Source: Turbatrix aceti (taxonomy: Eukaryota > Nematoda > Chromadorea > Rhabditida > Panagrolaimidae). Taken from it: 64,000 bases of DNA. Positions 36,952 through 48,016 of this stretch are shown one piece after another (positions within the stretch are counted from its first letter, which is position 1; each line of letters begins with the position of its first letter). The notes beneath the pieces are model-generated. The model made no database searches and was not told where the DNA came from. It saw nothing but the letters and a program-made list of their open reading frames with translations. The position numbers were made by a program, and so were the translations under genes. The DNA is taken from assembly GCA_963969345.1 (NCBI GenBank), contig OZ017768.1, positions 10,084,193 to 10,148,192 of the forward strand, given 5' to 3'.

Positions 36952-37724
36952 ATGCTGGAATTAGCTGTGACTACGTTAGCGATTTCGATCATATCGACGC
37001 TGGCCATCCTAACGTGCTCAAAGAAGGAGAAACAAGGAACATCAGGACGACCGGGTGAAGCAGCGGTACCGGCTGTCCACCCTACACCCCCTGAAGGTTC
37101 TGACGCAGATGCGGAGAAAAACGCGGAACAAGCAAATAACCATAATTTACCTACAACTCCAAAAAACGATGTACATCATGAAAACAATAACGTCGGTTTT
37201 TTTGTTGTATTTTTTGTTTGGAACGGTAGTAATATTTTCAGAAGCCCACGTTTGAAAGAACAGTTGAACTCACTCTTCGGGAAGGGAAAGGTGACAAATC
37301 TCCTAACGGAGACGACGACGCACCGATTGACGCCCCGGTAGAAAAAAAAGAATCCAATCCAAAGGTTGCTGAATCCCCCAAACCGATGGTTGTAGAACAC
37401 TCCACGCCGAAGGTTGTTGAACACCCGCCGCCGAAGGTTGCTGAATCCCCCAAACCGATGGTTGTTGAACACCCCCCGCCGAAAGTTGTTGCACACCCCG
37501 CGCCGAAAGTTGCTGAATCCCCCAAACCGATGGTAGTTGAACATCCCACACCGAGGGTTGCTGAATCCCCCAAACCGATGGTCGTTGAACACTCTAAGCC
37601 CAAAGTTCATGAACACCGCAAAAAAAACATGACAGCAGAACTCAAAAAAACACAAAACCTAACAGAAGAAACCAAAATTACGCAAGAAACCAAAAATTTT
37701 ACAGCAGAAGCCGTAACACAGTGA
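36952..37724 (+). CDS. Proline-rich repeat protein with N-terminal membrane anchor, unrecognised
   Basis: Two exons, 36952-37191 and 37242-37724, in frame, 240 residues. The N-terminus (MLELAVTTLAISIISTLAIL) is a signal anchor or membrane span, followed by a short Cys-Ser-Lys-Lys stop-transfer. The rest is hydrophilic. Residues of exon 2 contain a repeated module, PKVAESPKPMVVEH, seen four times with interspersed PKVVEHPPPKV variants, then a Lys/Thr/Glu-rich tail (ETKNFTAEAVTQ). An in-frame upstream ATG at 36841 would add 37 residues and move the span inward, so the start is a choice based on the hydrophobic N-terminus. It lies only 255 bp after the carboxypeptidase in the same direction, close enough for an operon, but nothing proves it. 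No known family recognised. Confidence 0.65.
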
Positions 37725-38089
37725 TCTTATGTTATGTATCGATAAATGTGGTTTCGTTACCCATGGCTTGTTCAGATATCAGTATTACACAAGGCTTTGA
37801 ATTTAGTGAAAATTTATTTCAAATTAATTTTGAAATAAATGGTATTGAATTTTATCCGTAAGCTAAATTTCTCGGTTCTATTTTAAAAAAAATTTGTGAC
37901 TCTCAACATCTTCATTGAACGCGCTCATAGTAAATAATAATTTGTGCAAGTCATTCCAAAAAAAATCACGTCTGTTAAAAAGAAGTACAAGAATGTTGAC
38001 ACTACTATGTATTTGGAACAAGGTATTGCATTTTGTTTCTCAGCACGGACAGACATAGCGATCGCATTCAGTGGCACACGAAAAATGTG
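37725..38089. other. Intergenic, no gene seen
   Basis: AT-rich 3' flank of the repeat protein, leading into the fold-back repeat. Confidence 0.5.
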
Positions 38090-38965
38090 TCATTTTCCAT
38101 GCGCTGTCGCACGATGGACCTATGGTCTCAACGCGAAAGAGATTTTTGAGGCCTTTTTGACGTTTTTTATCGCAAAAGTGAGTGTTTTTTAGATTTCAAG
38201 AGTGGATTGGGAGTTTTTTGCGATGGCGAATCTATCGGGGATATCAGAAATTCAATAATCGATCGATAAACTCGATTTAAAAAATTTATTTCGAAAAATA
38301 ACTATACGATATCAGAATAAAATAGTAGACCGTATTCTACGCCCTCGAAAACCCTCGGTTGCCAAAAACTGGAAGATTCTCCCCATGAAATAAGAAGTTA
38401 TTTCAATTCTAAAGTTTTTTTCATACAAAAAACGCGCGCTGAAGCATTTCAGTCGAAAGAGAACACAGTGCGCGCATGCAGATGCGCGTAGCGTGTTGCC
38501 TTCGGAAGCTTACTGCCAAGCCGGTTTCCCATTCTTATATACGAACTTTGGCATTGTGATTAAGTTCATCTTGATCTTTGCAATGAACTTTGCCCGGTAA
38601 AAAAATATTAATTGTAACCTGTGGAAATAATTTATTAATATTTTTTTTAAGATTTGAAATAACTTCTTATTTCATGGGGAGAATTTTCCTGTTTTTTGCC
38701 ATTAGGGGTTTTTGATAGCGTAGAATACGGTCTACTATTTTATTCTCATATCGTATAGTTATTTTTTGAGCTACAGTAATTTTTTTCTCAAATTATCGAT
38801 TTATCGATCTAATATTGATTTTTTGATAGTGCCATTAAATTTGCCGTAGCCGATAACCCCCGGATCCGTCTTTACACCTAAAAAATATCTACTCTATGCA
38901 TATGAAAACGGCAAAGAACGAGTTTTCGCGTTGAGACCATAGGTCCATCGTGTGTCGTTCACCAC
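38090..38965. mobile_element. Fold-back (long inverted repeat) element, about 0.87 kb
   Basis: Two arms in inverted orientation: the left arm (about 38100-38415) reappears as a diverged reverse complement at about 38655-38960. Outer anchors: ACGATGGACCTATGGTCTCA on the left at about 38112 and its reverse complement at about 38935-38955. Inner anchors: GTAGACCGTATTCTACG near 38325 and CGTAGAATACGGTCTAC near 38720. About 240 bp of unique sequence form the loop. No coding content. Confidence 0.75.
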
Positions 38966-39777
38966 ACTTTATGGTGCGACCAAGCTAAGCAACATTCATG
39001 TACCTAAACGATCAAAGATTACAATGAGAGGAGGGCGCGATTTTGTATAATTAAACACACTACAAACACACCGTATTAACTAAAGGTGTACCAACAAACA
39101 TACTGTGTGTGGTGTATGTCTGTGTGTCGGTGTAACAAAATGAAGCATACACGCACACAATTTGCGTAATTAATAAATACTGTGAGGTTACACCACAGAA
39201 AGTACGGTCCTTTAGTGTCTAATTCAATGACGTCAGCGAGTTGTATGCCAAATTTTTTTTGGTGGGAAAAATTCTCATCAGAACAGTATACAAGCAATTG
39301 GCATAGCATCCGCGTCGCGCGATTACGACGGCACGACCATGACAGACTGTTGCCACTCTTCAGGGATGTGCGAACCGATGAGTCGATTCGCGACGCGCTT
39401 GCCGAATGCAGCTAATATGCCAATGTGTTACTGTGCCGATAAGTATTTTTCCCACCAAAAATTCAAACACACAGTTCGTTTACCGTAATGAGGTCAACAT
39501 TCAAACGTTATACGATGACTGCTTGTATTTTTACGGCCTCTCTGCGCAGCTTTTGCTTGCTAACTAAATTTTTTTGGGACAGACAGACAAATGGTGTGAA
39601 TGTACAGAACAGCGCATAACACACCCATAATGTTTATAAATTCATATTTGATCGTATAGAAGTAGTACAAAATTCAATGCACGCAAAAATCATTAAACTT
39701 ATTGGTTTCTACACAACAAAATTTTTATGATACATAACTGTTGAAAAATATCCGCATTTATACCAACATTTTTCCAA

Positions 39778-40789
39778 GGTGGCGAAATCTCCCGGGAGAT
39801 TGCATCCCGTTAGAAAATCTTCGGAGATGCTTCCGAAATCTCCGGAGATTCTCCCAAACTCTCCCGGGAGACCCAGCTTGCCAAAAAGCGTCTAATAATG
39901 TTTTTCTTCTATAAAAAATTAATTAACGACACAAAAATCAAAACGGACAGTTCTGTTCTGTTTCTGCAAATTGCTAACGCATTTTTGTTTACAGCAATTT
40001 ATAAAAACTCCAGAGATTCTCCGGAGAAATTCTCAATTTTTTGTTTAACGAAGAAAACATAAAAAAATTTTGAACGTGTAGAGAATTGAACCGAGGTCTC
40101 AAAATGGTAAAAAAGTGCGCAGATGGACAACAATAGACGCACTAGACTATTGCAACTTGTTTGTAGACCATTCTCGCTGAGCGATAAACTCTTTTTTACT
40201 GCAGTAGCGACTGACATTGGGCAGCCAGACCTTCCCCTTACTTTTCGCTGCCAAAACGCGCATTTAGGCCGCGTGGTTTCCAGGGTGGCGAAATCTCCCG
40301 GGAGATTGCATCCCGTTAGAAAATCTTCGGAGATGCTTCCGAAATCTCCGGAGATTCTCCCAAACTCTCCCGGGAGACCCAGCTTGCCAAAAAGCGTCTA
40401 ATAATGTTTTTCTTCTATAAAAAATTAATTAACGACACAAAAATCAAAACGGACAGTTCTGTTCTGTTTCTGCAAATTGCTAACGCATTTTTGTTTACAG
40501 CAATTTATAAAAACTCCAGAGATTCTCCGAAGAAATTCTCAATTTTTTGTTTAACGAAGAAAACATAAAAAAATTTTGAACGTGTAGAGAATTGAACCGA
40601 GGTCTCAAAATGGTAAAAAAGTGCGCAGATGGACAACAATCGACGCACTAGACTATTGCAACTTGTTTGTAGACCATTCTCGCTGAGCGATAAACTCTTT
40701 TTTACTGCAGTAGCGACTGACATTGGGCAGCCAGACCTTCCCCTTACTTTTCGCTGCCAAAACGCGCATTTAGGCCGCGTGGTTACAAA
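39778..40789. repeat. 506-bp tandem duplication (two units)
   Basis: Unit 1 begins GGTGGCGAAATCTCCCGGGA at 39778, unit 2 at 40284 with the same sequence; only a few substitutions separate them. Each unit contains CTCCCGGGAG palindromes and, on the minus strand, a TCGCTCAGCGAG block plus GGTTCAATTCTC, which resemble tRNA-type A and B boxes. Confidence 0.88.
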
Positions 40790-41244
40790 CCTTTATTGTC
40801 GCCCAAAAATCAACTGCGCAAATGGCTTCTTTCATTAATGCGACCACCCTGATGTCGCTGCTGACTGCAGTGCTGCTGCGGATTAACTTCCCAAAACGTC
40901 TTCCCTCCCTTTTACACCGTGCGTGCATAGGTTCTTTTTCTCTGTGTCTCTTCGAATAATTCAATGCGAATGATGAAGCTCGGCGCAACAAGCTTTTTGC
41001 GTAAGCAGATGGACAAGAGCAGTGTTTGCGGATCATTTTTCATAGTTTTTTTTTGTGTGAGCAGAGGTACAAAAGCTGTCTCCGCGCATCTTTCTTCCGC
41101 CCTTGCGAAAGCTTGTGGATGGATCCCAATAATTTTTGATACATACGTTCATAAGCTGTGGCATGAATAAAAGTCGGTTCTCCTGGTAATGCAAAAAGGA
41201 CTGGTGTACCTGATATACTGTTCTAATGATAATTTTTCATACCA

Positions 41245-41510
41245 AAAAAAATTTGGCATACAACTCGCTGACGTCATTGAATTAGACACTAAAGGACCGT
41301 ACTTTCTGTGGTGTAACCTCACAGTATTTATTAATTACGCAAATTGTGTGCGTGTATGCTTCATTTTGTTACACCGACACACAGACATACACCACACACA
41401 GTATGTTTGTTGGTACACCTTTAGTTAAATCAGTTTGCGTCATTGAATTAGACAGTAAAGGACCGTACTTTCTGTGGTGTAACCTCACAGTATTTATTAA
41501 TTACGCAAAA
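41245..41510 (+). repeat. Partial copies of the composite element's end
   Basis: TGACGTCATTGAATTAGACA through GGTACACCTTTAGTTAAATC (about 41268-41440), then a second truncated copy starting CGTCATTGAATTAGACAGTA. The same block appears at 42714-42880, 43318-43480 and 43486-43650, and inverted at 39076-39235. Confidence 0.8.
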
Positions 41511-41519
41511 AAAAAAAAA

Positions 41520-41722
41520 AAAAAAAAATTAAAATTTTACTGTAGCTTTATTTTTTTCTAATTTCCCCTAATAGTCCAAAATTCAGAATATATTGATTGC
41601 AGATATCATTTACATTTCGCGGTTTTTTATGCGAAATATTGGCGCTCTGCTTACAAAACTTCGGTAATTAATCTTAAAAACAATAATTCACCTGAATTGT
41701 GAATTTTTCAAAGTTTTAATTT
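41520..41722 (+). repeat. About 200-bp dispersed repeat, copy 1 of 3
   Basis: From AAATTAAAATTTTACTGTAG to the AATTTTTCAAAGTTTTAA end; near-identical copies at 42940-43137 and 43695-43875. Non-coding and AT-rich, containing GCGGTTTTTTATGCGAAATA. Each copy follows a copy of the composite element's end. Confidence 0.8.
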
Positions 41723-41744
41723 TTTATTCTCAAACAAGGAGCGC

Positions 41745-42002
41745 TGTCACTACCGGCCAAGTGGTAATAAAGTAGTGTTCTGGCATTACGTTTTGTCGGT
41801 TAAAACCCCTTTTGCTATATTGATTCTAAACTTATTTTTTGCTCGTTTTTAAAAATCATTAGATTAGCTTGTTTTTTTAAATCGTGTTAAAACTCGGCTA
41901 AAAAATTGCTACATCAAGATCGCAAGTGGGGTTTTAACCGCTGAAGAGCACTGATACCACACTATTTTATTGCCACTTAACCCCGTGGTTGCAGCTTTCC
42001 TT
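41745..42002. mobile_element. MITE-like inverted repeat nested in the composite element (about 255 bp)
   Basis: The sequence from GTCACTACCGGCCAAGTGGT to GGTTAAAACCCCTTTTGC (about 41745-41815) recurs, diverged and reversed, at about 41928-42000 (GCAAGTGGGGTTTTAACC to CCACTTAACCCCGTGGTT). No open frame. Confidence 0.62.
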
Positions 42003-42939
42003 TATCGAGAATAAAAAATAAAACGTTGAAACCAATAAAACGAGAGTCAAAAGAAAAATTATTTTTCGGCTTTTGGCCGCAGGTCTTTTTAATTTGAAAA
42101 GCGCCAAACCGCCGTAAGCAGCATTTTACCAAACAAGCCGTTGATTTTAATCTTAAAAAACTTTAAAACAATGGTTGGACGGGTCTGGCTTGAATTTTGA
42201 TTGCTAATAAAATTTAAAAAGAGAATTTTTTTAATTTTAAAATTAATGATTTTTGTACGTATGCGTGCATTAAATTTTGTACTACTTCTATACGATCAAA
42301 TATGAATTTATAAACATTATGGGTGTGTTATGCGCTGTTCTGTACATTCACACCATTTGTCTGTCTGTCCCAAAAAAATTTAGTTAGCAAGCAAAAGCTG
42401 CGCAGAGAGGCCGTAAAAATACAAGCAGTCATCGTATAACGTTTGAATGTTGACCTCATTACGGTAAACGAACTGTGTGTTTGAATTTTTGGTGGGAAAA
42501 ATACTTATCGGCACAGTAACACATTGGCATATTAGCTGCATTCGGAAAGCGCGTCGCGAATCGACTCATCGGTTCGCACATCCCTGAAGAGTGGCAACAG
42601 TCTGTCATGGTCGTGCCGTCGTAATCGCGCGACGCGGATGCTATGCCAATTGCTTGTATACTGTTCTGATGAGAATTTTTCATACCAAAAAAAATTTGGC
42701 ATACAACTCGCTGACGTCATTGAATTAGACACTAAAGGACCGTACTTTCTGTGGTGTAACCTCACAGTATTTATTAATTACGCAAAGTGTGTGCGTGTAT
42801 GCTTCATTTTGTTCCGCCGACACACAGACATACACCACACACAGTATGTTTGTTGGTACACCTTTAGTTAAATCAGTTTGTTGGTACAACATTTTTAGCA
42901 CCGCGCATTCCACATAAAACAAAAAAAAATTGACTTGAA

Positions 42940-43137
42940 AAAAAAATTAAAATTTTACTGTAGCTTTATTTTTTTCTAATTTCCCCTAATAGTCCAAAAT
43001 TCAGAATATATTGATTGCAGATATCATTTACATTTCGCGGTTTTTTATGCGAAATATTGGCGCTCTGCTTACAAAACTTCGGTAATTAATCTTAAAAACA
43101 ATAATTCACCTGAATTGTGAATTTTTCAAAGTTTTAA
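42940..43137 (+). repeat. About 200-bp dispersed repeat, copy 2 of 3
   Basis: Near-identical to 41520-41722. Confidence 0.8.
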
Positions 43138-43317
43138 CAGACACTCTGCGAGCCGATTTAGGACCAAGCCGGGAGGAAGGACACATCATTTTGACACTTT
43201 CAAATGTTTTGAGTCAGAGTTGTAGGCCTTCGGGGGAAAGGTCCAAAACCGCGATATTTTATTTTATAAAATTCGGATTCACGAGATTCGGCTTCAGAAA
43301 TGTTTTTCATAAAAAAA
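43138..43317. other. Unique spacer in the repeat cluster
   Basis: About 180 bp not found elsewhere in the window, interrupting the otherwise repeated order of blocks. No gene seen. Confidence 0.4.
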
Positions 43318-43680
43318 TGACGTCATTGAATTAGACACTAAAGGACCGTACTTTCTGTGGTGTAACCTCACAGTATTTATTAATTACGCAAATTGTGTGC
43401 GTGTATGCTTCATTTTGTTACACCGACACACAGACATACACCACACACAGTATGTTTGTTGGTACACCTTTAGTTAAATCAGTTTGCGTCATTGAATTAG
43501 ACAGTAAAGGACCGTACTTTCTGTGGTGTAACCTCACAGTATTTATTAATTACGCAAAGTGTGTGCGTGTATGCTTCATTTTGTTCCGCCGACACACAGA
43601 CATACACCACACACAGTATGTTTGTTGGTACACCTTCAGTTAAATCAGTTTGTTGGTACAACATTTTTAGCACCGCGCAT
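43318..43680 (+). repeat. Two tandem copies of the composite element's end
   Basis: Same block as in 42714-42880, first copy 43318-43480 and second 43486-43650, joined head to tail at CAGTTTGCGTCATTG. Confidence 0.8.
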
Positions 43681-43694
43681 TCCACATAAAACAA

Positions 43695-43875
43695 AAAAAA
43701 TTAACTTGAAAAAAAAATTAAAATTTTACTGTAGCTTTATTTTTTTCTAATTTCCCCTAATAGTCCAAAATTCAGAATATATTGATTGCAGATATCATTT
43801 ACATTTCGCGGTTTTTTATGCGAAATATTGGCGCTCTGCTTACAAAATACCGGTAATTAATCTTAAAAACAATAA
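43695..43875 (+). repeat. About 200-bp dispersed repeat, copy 3 of 3
   Basis: Near-identical to 41520-41700, truncated at its right end. Confidence 0.78.
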
Positions 43876-43879
43876 TTTA

Positions 43880-44864
43880 AATTTTTTTTTTATTTATTAT
43901 TTAATCTTAAATTAATCTTAATTAATCCTAATTTTTTTTTAAAAATAGATCCGAGATATTTTGCTTATGGATACAATTCAATACAAAATTAATTTTCGTT
44001 TTGATAGCTTTTGATCGGCAGGCTTCAAAAACGTGAATTTTGAAATTTTGATGTAAAGTCATTATAAGGGTTGGTTTTTGTATGCCCCAAACTGCTGCGA
44101 ATGGCCCACCACCGGTCAATTAACAAAGATGTCCACAATTACGAGAAATACCACAAAAGATGACAAAAGGTGAAAAATACCAGACGAAAACCAAAAAATC
44201 AAAATATAATTTTTTACCAAAAAAATACAACAACAACAACAACAATAATTGGCTGACCCCCCACTTTCAGTGAGTTCACCCGTCGCAAGGTATCCTCTCT
44301 GAATCAATTTAAAACAAATTTATTTAAAAAAAAAACAATTACAAAACTTTAGAACACAAGAAATCAACCAATTGTTATATTGTTTGCGACTGACTATCAT
44401 CAGATAGTCAGCCGCTACAATACATAGAAAAGCAAAACATGTGCAAATTGGATCCGCGACACGCTGTATATTCAAAATACACCTTTTTCAATACACTAAA
44501 TTCAAAGCCTTGGTGTCACACAGACTCGGCATGGGTGGAAAGTTTCAAATTTGAAATATGTACATATTTGCAAAAACAAAACAAGTTGATGGTAAGCAAA
44601 ATTAAATTTTAAAAAACTCTGACGTCCTTAACCATGCACTAGGTGACGGTGTTGCTGGCAAGGCCTAAAAATTGCCAAAAGCCTAGGACCAGTCCGCGCC
44701 AGAGCACTCTGAAATTTGTTCCATTTGTTCAAATTGAGAGTTCAAACGTTTTTTTCGGCCTACCGAAAAAAGAACAAATTATAGAGACAAAAATCATTAA
44801 AAAAAATAACTTCATAGGAAGATTTTTTTCGGCGACGTTGCCGTTCTGTTCAAAGACACTTGAT
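43880..44864. other. Intergenic, no gene seen
   Basis: AT-rich 3' flank of the zinc-finger gene with a short AAC trinucleotide repeat at about 44228-44245. No open frame of note. Confidence 0.5.
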
Positions 44865-47106
44865 TTACCGGTTCCCCGGGATCGACGTCGACGCCGGAAT
44901 GTTCTGTTGAGCGTTATCCTTTTCCAACTGTTGCTGCTTTCGTCGCTGAGACCTGGTCTAAAAAATTATTATTTGAAACAAAAACCATAAAAAATAGACA
45001 AACAAACCATTGGCGGGCCGGCCGACGTAGATGGCACGAATCTGGAGTTTGCAGTGCCGTTTGCTTGCAGTACAGCCCGAAGAGGAGATCTGTTGACAGA
45101 TGGCGTAGCGCCGGACTGATGATCACCGGCTGAGTCGACGTTTTCTTCAGCGTCGACTTCATCGTCAACTTCCATGACTTCAACAGAAGCGTGGTCGTCC
45201 CCAGCGAATGCGGGTGGTTCTTTGCCGGAGGTATTCTCGCAATCCAAAAAATGCCGGTAGTAAGACACGACTGGTCGACGAATTTTTCTAAAAAAATATA
45301 AAAAAAATAAAAAAAAAATAAAAATTTTTTTTTGCTTACTTGACAAAATTCAGGTAACTTTCGTCGATAGGAGAATCTGCGTAGGTGAAGGCAGTCAACA
45401 GGGTTTCCTTTCCGTGTCTCTGCATGACGTTGAGCTTCCGGGAAGAAATGATGGGTTTGAGACACTCGTAGCGATCCGGTTGCTTGGCAAATCCGGTGTT
45501 GGGGTCGACCTCGAAATCCCGAGGCTTGTCGAGCAGCGACGCGACTGGGTTGTCGAGAGCAAAATCACGAACACTGCCAAAGTTCTGAATGAAGGCAGGA
45601 GAAAAGGCGAGGTTGGGTTCGTCTGCATCGAGGCCACCCCGAAGAGTCATGACAAAGTTTTGGGGATTGAAAGCGAATTCGAATCTTTCTTGATTTTTGG
45701 GGTTTTTATCGCACAGCGCCACATGCTTGTTCAACTGCGTCGAGCATTCGGTTTCGTATTGGCAGTCCGAGCATTTGGTTCTGAAAAAATGAGTGAAACA
45801 GTTTTTCAAACGATAATTCGGATTTTAAACATAAAAAATAACGGTTCTTGGAACGAAAATTGATTATTCACTTACTTTGGTCCAAAATGATTTTGTTCGC
45901 CGAAAGAGGTAAACACACTCTTACAGACTTTACATGACACGAATGAAAGCATAGGCGCCAGATGTGTGGATGCTGGAATGGAGTTTTGAAGTGCCTGAAT
46001 ACTTTTGACGGAGGATTGCGACACTTGAAAAGTCCCAGAGTGAAATTTTCGGTGACTTTCGAACATCGACTCAGACAAAAACTTGTACACGCATTGGGTG
46101 CATCGTGGAGTAACGTCTAAATACCAACAAAAAACATTTTAAGGAAAAACAAGAAAAATTGATCAACTCACGTTTGGCGTGCATCTGCATGTGTTCCACA
46201 AAGACTGTGGGCTTGACGACGGCTCTGTTCTGGTAGGAGACGGGTAGGCTGGTGACGAAGGGACAGAACGGGCACATCAGACGCGTCGTGTTGATATGAA
46301 CCTTTGCAAAGTGTCGGAGAAGGGCATCCCGGCACCCGTAAAGAGATTTGCAAAACCGGCATTCATAGGGCAACTCGAAACACGGATGCTCACTCGTAAA
46401 GTGACCCATCGTTTCGGACCGCTCACAGGTATTACAGACGTAGTGGTGTGGCGTTGCGATATTTCGTCGATGAACTTCCATGTAGTGCTTTGTGCAGTCG
46501 TATGGGGTGTGGTAGACAGCTAAAAATTGGATACAAACAATTTTTACACACCGCAACAATTTTAGGCAACCTACAAAGACAATGGGAGCATCGCTCAAGA
46601 GATTTCACTTCGTTCATGATTGTGTTATCGGATGTATTTGGTCGTTTGGTGAAGCAGACGACGTGAGACCACATGTGACAGATCATGGCGACGTTATGTG
46701 GTAGGATCTTGCCGCAACCAGACACCGAGCACTAAAATATCGTAAATTTAAATCCATTCGCAAAATCCAGTTTAAGGTTACGATAAGATAACTAAAATAT
46801 TGAGAGGAAATGTCCAAATTCGTCCTGAGACTCAAACAGTTAGATACGATAAGACAAAATTCTTGTCAGGAAATGTCATATTTCGTAGAGTTCGAGTTTT
46901 GTTTAAAAAAAACATACCTTAAATTGACCGGAAAATTCGTCATCGTCATCCAAGTTGTTGGATTTAGACTCCACGGCAAGGTAGGTGTCGTTCACGTTGA
47001 CGTCGAAGCGCTTCCTGGACTTCTTGTACCCATCTTCCATGGTTGGATGCGTGACATCTGTCGAGCATCGCTTCCTCGAGTCGGAGAACCGATTTTCCGC
47101 TGTCAT
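44865..47106 (-). CDS. Multi-C2H2 zinc-finger protein of POGZ/ZNF280 type
   Basis: Seven exons on the minus strand: 47106-46918, 46731-46575, 46519-46172, 46116-45876, 45780-45340, 45287-45008 and 44957-44865; 1749 nt, 582 residues. Zinc fingers in order: CSVSGC..HMWSH, CSHC..HYMEVH, CNTC..H, CRFC..HFAKVH, CPFC..HMQMH, CTQC..HRKFH, CKVC..H and CSDC..H. The order and spacing, including the GKILPHNVAMICHMWSH finger, resemble the zinc-finger array of POGZ and ZNF280 (chromatin-linked, HP1-associated in vertebrates). There is no DDE transposase-derived C-terminus as in POGZ; instead an acidic linker (EVDDEVDAEENVD) and a Lys/Gln-rich end. The exon 2/3 junction uses T|GTAGGT rather than the neighbouring AG|GTTGCC because only it keeps the frame. 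The ATG lies 2 bp after TTTCTAG. A nuclear role is inferred. Confidence 0.78.
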
Positions 47107-47641
47107 GTCTAGAAACCGTAATCCAAATGAAATCAATTTCATAAAATCTAAAACGAACGGGGTTTCAAATAATGGCAAACAACAAAAATTTGGAGACGTC
47201 CCCGAAAGAGAGAAGAATAAAAAGAAACGCACATAAAAAAGTCGAGGAGAAAGGCAAAAAATAAAGTTGCGAACGTTGTATAAATCCAACTGGTATACAC
47301 GGACACACGAATCTACAACTGAACGAAATCGCGAGGACTGTGATGGAGAACAGGAGTGCGTATTATGCGACAGCAAAAAAACAATACAATCGATAGGTGA
47401 GAGACCGAAAGCTCATTTTTTAGGATTGAAGTTGTACATCTACGGCGACGTAGACTTCTGGAACGAAATGTCTTGATTATTTACGGTAAAAACGAACGTT
47501 ATGTCGATTTCCACTCGGGATTGTGCAAATCTACAGTACACAGTTCTGAAAGAACTATGTTTTATTCTTTTTTTCGTGTTTTGATCACTTTTTTGTGCAA
47601 TTTGCGCTAATTTTTTTGATTTATTTTTAGTTTCGATCGAG
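47107..47641. other. Divergent intergenic region
   Basis: Upstream of both the zinc-finger gene (minus) and the damaged family member (plus). No other gene seen. A TTTTTAG acceptor lies 11 bp before the ATG at 47642. Confidence 0.45.
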
Positions 47642-47921
47642 ATGCCAGTTTTGTCTCGTCGTTATCGTATAGAGGTAAGTCAGCCTGAAATATGAGCTAC
47701 AATGTTCTCCGGAATGCTGTTTTTTCGAGTTTCGAGATGACGGAAACATTTTCGTGGTACCTCAAAGATGAAAAAGTCCTTATCAGCTGTTTGGTGGCAA
47801 AATTTCGGTAATTTTCTTCTTGCTTTGTTTCTGTTATAACTTGTGCTTTTTTTATAACAGCTTCAATATGATAAACAAAGGGTCGACGAAAAAAAAACTG
47901 TTTTGGATGTGTCCTTTTTTT

Positions 47922-47962
47922 CGGAAGATCGTACTCACGTTCCATGATGGTACGATCTTCCG
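47922..47962. repeat. Perfect 13-bp inverted repeat (hairpin)
   Basis: CGGAAGATCGTAC at 47922-47934 and GTACGATCTTCCG at 47950-47962 with a 15-nt loop, inside a disrupted exon of the 47.6-kb family member. Confidence 0.85.
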
Positions 47963-47969
47963 AACAAAT

Positions 47970-48016
47970 TGACTACAAAGCTGTAAGATTTTTGTAATGA
48001 CTACAAAGCTGTAAGA
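47970..48016 (+). repeat. 19-bp direct repeat duplicating a splice donor
   Basis: TGACTACAAAGCTGTAAGA occurs at 47970-47988 and again at 47998-48016. The GCT|GTAAGA donor is therefore present twice. Confidence 0.8.

Larger units (their letters stand above)
39076..42871. mobile_element. Composite inverted-repeat element with about 611-bp arms and TTAA flanks
   Basis: The left arm (39080 to about 39690) and right arm (about 42257 to 42867) are nearly identical reverse complements. Termini read CTAAAGGTGTACC on the left and GGTACACCTTTAG on the right, each flanked outside by TTAA (39076-39079 and 42868-42871). TTAA target duplication is characteristic of piggyBac-type elements, but no transposase was found inside. 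The 2.6-kb interior holds a 506-bp tandem duplication, another small inverted-repeat element and partial copies of the element's own end. Open frames repeated here are translations of these repeats, not genes. Confidence 0.72.

Noticed and set aside
39999..40220. Possible tRNA gene on the minus strand
   Set aside because: A-box-like and B-box-like segments exist but are about 80 nt apart and the ends do not pair into an acceptor stem. Kept only as a SINE-like observation.
40123..40838. Repeated MDNNRRTRLLQLVCRPF open frame, two copies
   Set aside because: Explained by the 506-bp tandem duplication; no domain and no independent support for translation.
41189..43643. Several near-identical open frames encoding ELDTKGPYFLWCNLTVF-type peptides
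   Set aside because: They are translations of the repeated element end, appear in both orientations, and stop at repeat borders; no start context or splice structure.
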